Part shown: positions 6,198-12,787 of the stretch, one piece after another
Position numbering within the stretch: position 1 is the first letter of the stretch
Layout of the letters: every line of letters begins with the position of its first letter
Source: MGIIa-K1 sp964577145
Lineage (GTDB): Archaea > Thermoplasmatota > Poseidoniia > Poseidoniales > Poseidoniaceae
Direction of reading: 5' to 3'
Assembly: GCA_964577145.1 (NCBI GenBank)
Contig: CAZNXM010000040.1
Span: forward strand, 1 to 12,787
Length of the DNA stretch: 12,787 nucleotides
Notes under the pieces: model-generated
The model's input: only the letters and a program-made list of their open reading frames with translations
The model's database searches: none
What the model was told of the DNA's origin: nothing
Made by a program: the position numbers and the translations under genes

Positions 6198-7204
6198 TTC
6201 CTTGTGCGGGATGCACTCATGTCTACTCGGCGCATTCCTGACTTCTTTTTTGAGTTGGACTTCTTTGCACTAAGTCCTGCGCGGTCACCTGACATTGTTC
6301 CACCAAAGCTGAGACTTCCCTGATTTAGAAGATGGTCTACCATGGAATCGGCGACCTTGGAGTCTTCTGCACCTGTCTTCATTTCAGCCGTAACAGATGC
6401 ATTGTGATCGGTAATCCAAGATTCACGTTCATCACGTGCCATCTTTAATTTATCACGAGTTTCATTTACTTCTTTCATCATCTCGACAATCTTTTGGTGG
6501 ACCTCGTCAGCCTTTTCTTTGCATGCTACGAATTCCTTGTGGAATCTGTCACCCTCTGCCTTAAGGAAATCTCGATGGCCAAAGAGTTCGTCTATATCCT
6601 TGCTCATTGCTTTTGCGCGTTCTAAGCACTCCACGAATTGCTTATGTGACACATCGGCTTCTGCTTTTAGAGTAACAATAGCTTCGTCACGATTGGAAAG
6701 GTCTACCTTAATCATCTGTAATTTGGCAACTTCAGGTTCAAGTTCTTTCATGCGTCGGCGCATGTACTTGATTTTCTCCATGGTTTCCTTTTCCTTCTTG
6801 GCCGACATACCGCCACGAGTTTCGTAGATTTTCTCCATGTTGTCAACCTCGCTAGCCAACTTGTTGAATTCAAATGTTGCAGACTTTTTCTCACCTGCAT
6901 CGCCACGCTGGGCTTTTGCCTGTCCAATCAAATCCCTGATTTGAGCTTGAATTGCATTACGGCGCTCCTTGTGGAGATTCTGCTCCGCACGAATAGCCTT
7001 TACTTCAGCAACTGCAAGGTCAACCTTCTCACGGTGTTCCTTGTACTGAGTTTGAATCGCATTTCTCTGATCAGCAAATCGCTTTCCAGATTCGTTATGG
7101 TTTCCACGCGCATCGCGGAGTTTCTTCACCCTAGACTCCATTTGATGGAGGTGGTCGCGCAGGTCTGCATCCGGGCGCTCCTCACTATCCTTAGTATCGG
7201 GCAT
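6194..7204 (-). CDS. COG1340-type archaeal coiled-coil protein (336 aa)
   Basis: Residues about 15-270 form a nearly unbroken, highly charged coiled coil with the COG1340 style. It has repeated K/R-x-x-R-N/D-A-I units (RFADQRNAIQTQ, HKERRNAIQAQI), a central MEKIYETRGGMSAKKEKE hinge, then long helices with FVECLERAKAMSKDIDEL and FHKEFVACKEKADEVHQ. The last 36 residues are Ser/Lys/Arg-rich and probably disordered. There is no signal peptide or TM segment. Function in the family is unknown; structural or scaffold roles are possible. It begins 55 nt after the membrane-protein gene with no obvious TATA box and overlaps the nucleotidyltransferase start, so it is probably an internal operon gene. 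The central region resembles the plus-strand protein at 11938-12753, suggesting paralogy. Confidence 0.82.
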   Translation of the reverse strand: MPDTKDSEERPDADLRDHLHQMESRVKKLRDARGNHNESGKRFADQRNAIQTQYKEHREKVDLAVAEVKAIRAEQNLHKERRNAIQAQIRDLIGQAKAQRGDAGEKKSATFEFNKLASEVDNMEKIYETRGGMSAKKEKETMEKIKYMRRRMKELEPEVAKLQMIKVDLSNRDEAIVTLKAEADVSHKQFVECLERAKAMSKDIDELFGHRDFLKAEGDRFHKEFVACKEKADEVHQKIVEMMKEVNETRDKLKMARDERESWITDHNASVTAEMKTGAEDSKVADSMVDHLLNQGSLSFGGTMSGDRAGLSAKKSNSKKKSGMRRVDMSASRTRK

Positions 7205-7259
7205 GGACCTTCGGAAGACCTATCACGCTTCAATGCTACGATGTGGCTTTTTTGGCTAT

Positions 7260-8744
7260 TCAGGCCGCTGCGAGCACAGATAGTACTTGGAGGATTATTG
7301 CAGTCGCTAGGCCGATTCCACCAAGGAAAAGGCATGAAACTGCGCCTGTATTCCTTAGCCAGGTGCGGAATTCTGAACGTACTCTAACATTGATTTGTCT
7401 TCCAACCAATAAGTCCCCAGATGTTTCCTCCAAGCGGATTGCTACACTCGCCTCACCTGTGCTTTCGGGAAGCAGGGTTTGCCAGGAAACCGTTCCGTCT
7501 CTCAGGAGTCCAGCCATCCTACCAATCTGGTCGTCATCACCTTCACTTGCAATTGGTACTGCAGAAGTTGGCCACCAGTTCTTCTCACCGGGCAGTAGGT
7601 TGTACCTTAGTGAAATATCATGAGGTCTGAAATCAGGTGACTGAACACGAAGTGTTACTTGCTTTGGCTCATCGCTAAGATTGTGAAAATAGCAGAATAA
7701 ATTTGCTTTATCAGTGACCACATTTTCCAAATCCACATCGAAGAGTAAATCTGCCATTTCTGGACTCTTGCCCACTGAAAGGTCCTGCTCTAATCGGTCT
7801 ATTAATCGGAAGAATGCTCGACATGTACCATTCGATTTTTCCATCAATGAATTCCATAATTCTTCAGTGAAAATGGGGTGTGAAGTGATATTTTGTACTC
7901 CTTCATCTAGCATTATTTCCGATAATTCAAGATGGGTTGTCTCTTTGTCAATTGTACCCTTGAATCTGCGATGCATTGTCATCAGGAATTTTTCTCTAGC
8001 AAATTCATGGTCGATTCCAGTTCGCAAATATCCATCGAATTCAACCAAGAAATCCTCGAACCTACTACGTAGAAGCGGGTCCATATGAGTCCCCATTAGG
8101 TCGGTAAAAACCATGTCTAAAGTGGTAGGGTGCAAAGGAGGATCATAGGCTGATAACAGACCATCTCTTTCAACCATGTGGAATTTACTACTGCGAGTAG
8201 ATAGGTGCTGACCCATAGCCATAGTAATCAGAGATGAGGAGGCAAGCAATCCTTTTTGAGCCAATGATGAATCCGATTCAAGGAGTACTACTCCAATCGA
8301 AATCACTAGGCTGGAAATGGCCATGTAGAGTGCAGTAGAATGAGAAGACATCGTTCTTGACATCAAGCGTTCGATTGTAGGAAAACCATGCATAGAAGTG
8401 ATTGGCCTGTGATTATCTGCGGCCAATTTGACTTCCTCCTTGAATACTAATCTTGTGTAACGAGACCTTTCTCGATGAACTAGAAGTCCTAATGTGAATC
8501 CCAATATTATCGCCAGGGTGACAAACGTTAGAGCCTTGGAAAAGTCGAGACCTGAAGTTTGCTGGATATTATCGGCCCACCAAGCAGGCGAGTCATCCAT
8601 GTATGCCCAAGAACCGAAAAGGAAAATCAATGCCGTTCCTGGAAGCAATAGAATCAGTCGCATTCCCTCCGAAATGAATTGGCGGTCAATACCATACAAT
8701 AATCGCTCGCGGTGTGCATTTTTGTCCTCTGATTCATCACTCAT
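7260..8744 (-). CDS. Multi-pass membrane protein of unknown function (494 aa)
   Basis: I do not recognise the family. About five hydrophobic segments are visible: residues 28-48, 70-90, 138-155, 162-180 and 468-491. The N-terminal 27 residues are charged. Two TM pairs are separated by a basic, probably cytosolic loop (about 91-135). A large soluble part (190-465) follows, with an alpha-helical first half and a beta-rich second half (about 355-460: NLFCYFHNLSDEPKQVTLRV, HDISLRYNLLPGEKNWWP, SVAIRLEE), which suggests an Ig-like or beta-sandwich fold. A single C-terminal TM ends the protein. The ATG is one nt after the DtxR stop and has GAGGTG five nt upstream, so translation is probably coupled to the regulator. 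Confidence 0.8.
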   Translation of the reverse strand: MSDESEDKNAHRERLLYGIDRQFISEGMRLILLLPGTALIFLFGSWAYMDDSPAWWADNIQQTSGLDFSKALTFVTLAIILGFTLGLLVHRERSRYTRLVFKEEVKLAADNHRPITSMHGFPTIERLMSRTMSSHSTALYMAISSLVISIGVVLLESDSSLAQKGLLASSSLITMAMGQHLSTRSSKFHMVERDGLLSAYDPPLHPTTLDMVFTDLMGTHMDPLLRSRFEDFLVEFDGYLRTGIDHEFAREKFLMTMHRRFKGTIDKETTHLELSEIMLDEGVQNITSHPIFTEELWNSLMEKSNGTCRAFFRLIDRLEQDLSVGKSPEMADLLFDVDLENVVTDKANLFCYFHNLSDEPKQVTLRVQSPDFRPHDISLRYNLLPGEKNWWPTSAVPIASEGDDDQIGRMAGLLRDGTVSWQTLLPESTGEASVAIRLEETSGDLLVGRQINVRVRSEFRTWLRNTGAVSCLFLGGIGLATAIILQVLSVLAAA

Positions 8745-8745
8745 T

Positions 8746-9390
8746 TCAGCACCTCACAATGATACGCTTGGACATTTCATCACTAATCTCTATGCTGAAA
8801 TTGTTGAACTGAAGTCCATTGGTGTTTGAAATTATCGAACCGCTGGAAATTCCAAGTGAGTCCAGAACTTGTTGGTCGGAAGATGTTGATAGAATCAATA
8901 TTACTTCACCAGTTTCACCTTCTTCAAGATTGAATACTGATTTGAGGTTAGATATTTGAGAAATCTGCTCAGCTATTATGTCTCTTGGGGGTGGAATCAC
9001 TTGTCCAGATGGGTCGATTTGGGGATCACCCAATAATATGGTGATGCAAACCTCCAAGTCATCGTTAAATGCATGCTCCATACGACATGCAGTCTCATGA
9101 ACATCACCATCAAAGGGTAGCAGGTCGAGTAATACTTCTGCGAGCCTGTGACGACGCTTCATCATCTGCCCTCTTTCCAAGCCTTTCTCGGTTAGCAAGG
9201 TTCCCTTGTATGGAACATATTCAGCATAACCATTTGTTGCGAGGCGTTGAACCATTTCGGTAGCCGAAGCAGGAGAAACGCTGAGATATTTTGCTAGAGC
9301 ACCATTGCGTACTCTTTCCCCGGGGAATTTTTCATGGAAGTCATAGAGGGTTTCGAGGTATTCATCCTCAAACTCCTGAAAGTGACCCAT
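8746..9390 (-). CDS. DtxR/MntR-family metal-dependent transcriptional regulator
   Basis: A 214-residue regulator with three parts. There is an N-terminal winged helix-turn-helix (about 7-70; recognition helix in SPASATEMVQRLATNGY), a metal-binding dimerisation domain (about 71-140), and a C-terminal FeoA/SH3-like domain (about 150-212; EEGETGEVILI, SLGISSGSII). Metal ligands align with DtxR: H81, E85 and H98 with the ancillary-site residues, and C102, E105 and H106 with the primary site. Position 10, Met in DtxR, is Glu here, with Glu13 nearby, as in MntR where acidic residues occupy this helix. Family members repress metal uptake or other genes when bound to Fe2+ or Mn2+. It lies 35 nt after the CARDB/zinc-ribbon gene, with GTGGAG 5 nt before its ATG. 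I saw no clear DtxR-type palindrome in the window. Confidence 0.93.
   Translation of the reverse strand: MGHFQEFEDEYLETLYDFHEKFPGERVRNGALAKYLSVSPASATEMVQRLATNGYAEYVPYKGTLLTEKGLERGQMMKRRHRLAEVLLDLLPFDGDVHETACRMEHAFNDDLEVCITILLGDPQIDPSGQVIPPPRDIIAEQISQISNLKSVFNLEEGETGEVILILSTSSDQQVLDSLGISSGSIISNTNGLQFNNFSIEISDEMSKRIIVRC
8750..8755 (-). promoter_or_regulatory. Shine-Dalgarno GAGGTG for the 494-aa membrane protein
   Basis: GAGGTG on the minus strand lies 5 nt before the ATG at 8744, inside the last codons of the DtxR-family gene. It complements the archaeal 16S 3' end (CACCTC). This supports the chosen start and internal-operon translation. Confidence 0.6.
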
Positions 9391-9395
9391 ATATG

Positions 9396-9401
9396 CTCCA
9401 C
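9396..9401 (-). promoter_or_regulatory. Shine-Dalgarno GTGGAG for the DtxR-family gene
   Basis: GTGGAG lies 5 nt before the ATG at 9390 in the 35-nt spacer after the CARDB gene. No convincing TATA box is seen in this spacer (CTTGAAAT is a weak match), which favours cotranscription with the upstream gene. Confidence 0.45.
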
Positions 9402-9425
9402 TTCTCCATCACAATTGAATGTATT

Positions 9426-11840
9426 TCAAGACTTTCTGGCTTCAAAAATAGTCTCACAAGCTGGGCATCGTGCCTTTGCAGGTCTCCTATCAAATGGAAC
9501 CTTGAGTTTGCGTGAGCAACTTGGGCATGCTAAGATGTCTTCACTTGAAGCGGACCACAGGTCTTCTTCCTCCGTAGTATCCTCTTCTGGTTCAGGTTCG
9601 GGCTCCTGTTCTTCAGTCTGTCCTTCTACGGCAAATTTGTTTTCACACTCAGGGCAACCAACTGTTCCAGAATATGTCCGTGGAACTCGCAATCTACGGT
9701 CGCATTCAGGGCAAGCGACCTCTACCTTCTCATCTACTGTTGAGGAGGTCTTACGCTTCTTCTTCTTCTCTTTCTTTACGCTCTTTGGTGCAAAGAATAA
9801 TTTCAATGCTAATATTGCAGCCACCCCTGCTGAAAATCCACCAATAATTCCACCCCATGGGATGGCATATGAATCAGCAGAATCGGTAACCACTGTACTG
9901 GGGAATGTTTCCTTATCCTCAATTTCAGCACCATCGACATACCAAGTAGCAGTAATGCTAACGAGGTCACCTTCAGGCCAAGTAACTACACTCGATTGGC
10001 TCTCTTCTGTTCCTGCAGAAAGAACCAGCGTTGAGGTCTGACTTAGTACCTGGCCATCAACTGTAGTTAGAACAATGGTGCCTTCAGGTAATGGACCAGA
10101 TCCATCATTGTGGATACTCCATCTTATTGTGGCTTCTTCACCAGCGGTTGGAGATTTTGGAGTAGCGACAACACTGAGTTCTAAACGGGCCTCTCCAGAA
10201 CTATCTGGCAAGTCCTCTTGGATATATAGAGAAGAAGACACATCGCTAGTCCAGTCAATTGGAAACACTTCAATATACGCTGATGGAGCATCAAGCCATC
10301 CGAGGGACATTTCGGAAGAAGAGATTCCTGGAAGTAAGATCAATTCTTGGCTTCCAAGCATATTCTTCACTCCATCTGTCACAGTTCCATGAGTCACAAT
10401 AACAGTACGTTCTCTTCCTTCATCTAAGTCCAATGTCCATTCCATTTCCAGACCATCGTCCTCAACCGAGATTGAGGCAATATCAGCAGTGAGCCTTTGG
10501 GCTTCAATTACTGGAATAGTTAGACTCCCAGATAGATTCTCATCGACTGCACCATTGCTTGATTCAACACTCCAGTTAACAACATGCTCACCAGCAGTAG
10601 AAAATGAACCGACAAAACTGAGTTCGCCTGCCTTATCCTCTTCGAGGCTCAATGCGGAACTGCTACCTACGATTGTGCCAACAACCACCAATGTTGCACT
10701 TCCAAATGTATCACCTTCATTTCGCACTAAAAGTGAGAATACTATCTCGTCATCCGCATGCCAAGGGCCTTGGAGTATAGTCGGCACCTCCTGGCCAGCT
10801 GCAATAAATATTGCAGAGGTCATTGAGAGGTCATCGCTTACCCCTTCAGGAAAATGTATTCTTTGGTCGGATGAAGTACAAACTAATTGCCCTGGTTTTG
10901 CAGTCAAAGAGGGCTCAATTATTGCCGATTGAGAAATCAATATTTCGAGCGTTTCTTCTAGAATAATTTCCCCATCAAATGTGCATTGAATCGTACTATT
11001 GTAGTCCACTTCACCATTATTTGTCACATTGATACTCCACTCCATTTCAGAACCAGCAACTGGTTCAACTAGGCGTGTTAGATTCCAAACCAAATCTGCT
11101 AAAGGTGGAGGTCCAACGGTGATTGAAGTGCTAACGAAATCATCATTTGGACTTGTATCAAATACATCCTCAAGTTGTAAATCGACTACCACATTTCCCT
11201 CTAGTAATTGATTCGTCAAGATAGAAACAATTTGAGTTTGGTCGGCAATCGTCTGGACTGAAAACAAACCAAGGTTAGTTTCACCTACAACTACTGTTAG
11301 ATTACCCTGCCAATCAACATCACCATCATTTACCACGGCAACATCAATTCGAGCATGATCTCCATCTCGAATCGTGAGGTTACCTGTTGCGGTATCGCTT
11401 TGGTTGACCGAAGTGAAAATTACTGTCCCAATCGACACATCCAATGGGCGAAGTCGATGGATTATCGTTGACCATGAGGTGGATTGGTTTGCCCCTGGAG
11501 TACCAATATCTCCCGAGAGCGTTACTGTGAGATTAGAGAAACCGAGGGGGGCATCACTGAGATTGGTCTGTACAAGAGTGATTACGCCATCATCGATAGA
11601 CTCACTTCCACTATCCGAATCTATCAATGCCCCTTCCATACCAACGAGGGTAGCACTCCAATTGACAACTGCAGCACTAGCTCCACCAACACCAACTAAA
11701 TTGATGTCGACGCCAATCGGGCCAGCCCCGATTACCCCATCACCGGTCACAGATACTGAATCGATGACTCCACCGGTGGCCTGCGCTGATGGGATGCCTG
11801 AAAGGGAGAGCAATAGCACCAGCAATACCGCCCTCCGCAT
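9426..11840 (-). CDS. Secreted CARDB/Ig-like surface protein with one TM anchor and two cytoplasmic zinc ribbons
   Basis: An 804-residue membrane-anchored protein. Residues 1 to about 21 are a signal peptide (RR, then VLLVLLLSLSG, likely cleaved near SAQA). The outside portion is beta-rich with CARDB-like repeats marked by V-x-N-x-G turns near residues 171, 274, 374 and 578, many N-x-S/T sequons, and Cys286/Cys321 that could form a disulphide. A TM helix lies at about 659-685 (GGIIGGFSAGVAAILALKLFF), followed by a KKEKKKKRK stop-transfer run. The cytoplasmic tail has two related zinc ribbons, 710-740 (CPEC...LRVP...CPEC) and 772-804 (CPSC...LKVP...CPAC), joined by a Glu/Pro-rich linker. The open frame extends 97 codons upstream, but the ATG at 11840 gives the signal peptide and avoids overlap with the divergent gene. 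CARDB domains commonly mediate adhesion or spacing on archaeal surfaces; the ligand is unknown. Confidence 0.85.
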   Translation of the reverse strand: MRRAVLLVLLLSLSGIPSAQATGGVIDSVSVTGDGVIGAGPIGVDINLVGVGGASAAVVNWSATLVGMEGALIDSDSGSESIDDGVITLVQTNLSDAPLGFSNLTVTLSGDIGTPGANQSTSWSTIIHRLRPLDVSIGTVIFTSVNQSDTATGNLTIRDGDHARIDVAVVNDGDVDWQGNLTVVVGETNLGLFSVQTIADQTQIVSILTNQLLEGNVVVDLQLEDVFDTSPNDDFVSTSITVGPPPLADLVWNLTRLVEPVAGSEMEWSINVTNNGEVDYNSTIQCTFDGEIILEETLEILISQSAIIEPSLTAKPGQLVCTSSDQRIHFPEGVSDDLSMTSAIFIAAGQEVPTILQGPWHADDEIVFSLLVRNEGDTFGSATLVVVGTIVGSSSALSLEEDKAGELSFVGSFSTAGEHVVNWSVESSNGAVDENLSGSLTIPVIEAQRLTADIASISVEDDGLEMEWTLDLDEGRERTVIVTHGTVTDGVKNMLGSQELILLPGISSSEMSLGWLDAPSAYIEVFPIDWTSDVSSSLYIQEDLPDSSGEARLELSVVATPKSPTAGEEATIRWSIHNDGSGPLPEGTIVLTTVDGQVLSQTSTLVLSAGTEESQSSVVTWPEGDLVSITATWYVDGAEIEDKETFPSTVVTDSADSYAIPWGGIIGGFSAGVAAILALKLFFAPKSVKKEKKKKRKTSSTVDEKVEVACPECDRRLRVPRTYSGTVGCPECENKFAVEGQTEEQEPEPEPEEDTTEEEDLWSASSEDILACPSCSRKLKVPFDRRPAKARCPACETIFEARKS

Positions 11841-11874
11841 GAATTGCACCGAGGCGCCAAGGTTCTTGACATTC

Positions 11875-11894
11875 ACCCACCCGTAAGGGTGGGT
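11875..11894. promoter_or_regulatory. 8-bp hairpin/palindrome in the divergent promoter region
   Basis: ACCCACCC (11875-11882) is perfectly complementary to GGGTGGGT (11887-11894) around a GTAA loop. It lies between the TATA element and the start of the minus-strand CARDB gene, close to where that transcript should begin. It could act as an operator for a dimeric regulator or as a structured 5' leader. There is no T-run, so it is not an intrinsic terminator. Confidence 0.6.
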
Positions 11895-11901
11895 CGTGGG
11901 C

Positions 11902-11909
11902 TTTATACA
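11902..11909. promoter_or_regulatory. TATA element serving divergent genes
   Basis: TTTATACA on the plus strand matches YTTAWANA at all 8 positions and is centred about 32 nt before the ATG at 11938, giving a transcript with almost no leader. Read on the minus strand, TGTATAAA matches 7 of 8 and is centred about 65 nt before the CARDB ATG at 11840, giving a leader of roughly 40 nt. No second TATA candidate of similar quality is seen in this 97-nt region. Confidence 0.6.
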
Positions 11910-11937
11910 AGGCTGACAGGTGGCCGCATCGGTTCCA

Positions 11938-12753
11938 ATGGATTCGAACGACCTACTCGCGGTCTCTCCAAAGCTCCTAGCGCAGGCTATCCTGCATCGA
12001 AGAGAGCGTTTGGCAGAACTGATTCCAACTGATTTGGAAGCACGTAAAACCGAACTGGCTGAAGCCGAGCCAGCAGCACGCAGTGCGCGTAAAGAGCGTG
12101 ATGAAATCAATAGCAAAGTCGCTGGCCTCAAGAAGGAAAGAAACGATGCTCAAAAGAAGGCTCGAGCACTTTTTGAAAAGGCTAACGAAATCCGTGAGGG
12201 ATTGATTGAAGCGGGCGGAATAAAGAACCCCGACCCCAAGTGGGCTAAAGACAAGTTAGCTGAGAAATTGAGCGCAATTGAGCGTGAACTCGAAACTCAA
12301 TCAGGAACTCATAAGACCGAAGAGCGATACATCAACGAAATGAAGGCTCTGATTAAGGAGCATGAGGGATGGGTTGAGGAACGTAGTGCTTCCCAGCCAT
12401 TGGTCAAAGAAATGAGAGAGGCTCAATCAGCAGCCAGGAAACTACTCGATACTGCTCAAAAAGCACATAGTGCAATGGCCGAACTTGTTGATGCAAATGC
12501 AGTTCGTCATGAATCATACATGCATTGGGAAGAAAAAAGACGACGTTCCAATTCTCAATCCAAAAAACTTCAGGGCGCACTATCTTCCAGTCAATCTGCA
12601 TTGGAATTTTGGAAGGAGTGTATCGATTCTGATGAATTCACTGATTTGATTGAAGATAGTGAGCGAGTCCGGGGTGGCGGGCCATCAACAAAGGCAATTG
12701 CCAGAGCGGCAAAGCTCGAGCGCGAGTCTAAAGGCGGAGGTGAGGAAGAATGA
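11938..12753 (+). CDS. COG1340-type coiled-coil protein (271 aa), second copy
   Basis: A mostly coiled-coil, highly charged protein. After a short N-terminal helix (DLLAVSPKLLAQAILHRRERL), residues about 35-210 form long helices with the COG1340 pattern. These are KERDEINSKVAGLKKERND, then a hinge-like segment KLSAIERELETQSGTHKTEE comparable to MEKIYETRGGMSAKKEKE in the minus-strand protein, then helices with Ala/Gln-rich heptads. The C terminus is Gly/Lys/Glu-rich and probably disordered. A GTG six codons upstream (11920) is in frame, but the ATG at 11938 sits at the expected distance from a perfect TATA element. The TGA overlaps the ATG of the next gene by ATGA, indicating translational coupling. 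Molecular function is unknown. Confidence 0.8.
   Translation: MDSNDLLAVSPKLLAQAILHRRERLAELIPTDLEARKTELAEAEPAARSARKERDEINSKVAGLKKERNDAQKKARALFEKANEIREGLIEAGGIKNPDPKWAKDKLAEKLSAIERELETQSGTHKTEERYINEMKALIKEHEGWVEERSASQPLVKEMREAQSAARKLLDTAQKAHSAMAELVDANAVRHESYMHWEEKRRRSNSQSKKLQGALSSSQSALEFWKECIDSDEFTDLIEDSERVRGGGPSTKAIARAAKLERESKGGGEEE
12736..12743 (+). promoter_or_regulatory. Strong Shine-Dalgarno GGAGGTGA
   Basis: GGAGGTGA is a full-length complement of the archaeal 16S rRNA 3' end and stands 6 nt before the ATG at 12750. It lies within the last codons of the coiled-coil gene, where it encodes part of the Gly/Glu end. It is the best SD sequence in the window and supports the downstream gene. 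Confidence 0.8.
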
Positions 12754-12787
12754 GTTCCGCCTGCGAAATCACTGGTCTATCCGAAGA
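12750..12787 (+). CDS. N-terminal fragment of the next gene (cut by window end)
   Basis: Only 12 codons are visible (MSSACEITGLSE, then a partial codon). The start is supported by the ATGA overlap with the upstream stop and by GGAGGTGA six nt upstream. Too little is present to identify the product. Tight coupling implies it is made together with the coiled-coil protein and may be its partner. Confidence 0.75.
   Translation, partial: MSSACEITGLSE

Noticed and set aside
7247..7258. T-run GGCTTTTTTGGC between the membrane protein and coiled-coil genes as a terminator
   Set aside because: The T-run is on the plus strand, so it reads as A-run in the direction of these minus-strand genes, and no hairpin precedes it.
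11841..12131. A 97-codon N-terminal extension of the CARDB gene, giving a 901-residue protein
   Set aside because: It overlaps the coding part of the divergent coiled-coil gene, has Arg/Ser/Ala-rich shadow composition, and would bury the clear signal peptide that begins at 11840.

Overview
The window looks like an archaeal chromosome segment. It carries ribosomal protein eS1 (S3Ae), an archaeal RNA-binding/exosome-associated protein (COG1325 type), a PdxS of archaeal length, two COG1340-type coiled-coil proteins and several TATA-box promoters. Moderate G+C, acidic Ala/Glu/Pro tails and a large CARDB-like surface protein suggest a marine Thermoplasmatota lineage such as Poseidoniales (Marine Group II). 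That placement is inference from gene style, not from a marker tree. The 100-N run at 1921-2020 shows this is a scaffolded draft assembly.

Layout. At the left edge the plus strand holds the tail of an unidentified gene and a small NTF2/SnoaL-like protein. Everything from 644 to 11840 is on the minus strand. In order of transcription (high to low coordinate) it reads: a secreted CARDB-like protein with one membrane anchor and two cytoplasmic zinc ribbons; a DtxR/MntR-type metalloregulator; an orphan membrane protein with about five TM segments; a COG1340 coiled-coil protein; a sugar-1-phosphate nucleotidyltransferase; a 78-residue helical protein; the COG1325 protein; a 7Fe ferredoxin; PdxS; eS1; an MTA/MTI phosphorylase; and a MazG-like NTP pyrophosphohydrolase. 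To the right, divergent from the CARDB gene, the plus strand has a second COG1340-type protein, overlapping by ATGA a gene cut off by the window end.

Likely transcription units. The 11840-to-5172 block has small gaps (35, 1 and 55 nt, then a 4-nt overlap) and may be one long unit, with metal sensing placed between two envelope proteins. A TATA box 26 nt before the 78-residue gene begins a second unit. eS1, MTAP/MTIP and MazG form a tight third unit (gaps of 11 and 24 nt) linking translation with purine salvage and nucleotide clean-up. The 97-nt region 11841-11937 is a bidirectional promoter with a single TATA element and a strong hairpin.

Most distinctive points: eS1 with a long acidic tail ending in a SAP-like module (interrupted by the gap), the surface protein with paired cytoplasmic zinc ribbons beside a metalloregulator, and an Asn in the base-recognition loop of the MTAP homologue. 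I saw no tRNA, rRNA, CRISPR array, insertion sequence or integrase. No gene-free stretch exceeds 300 bases.
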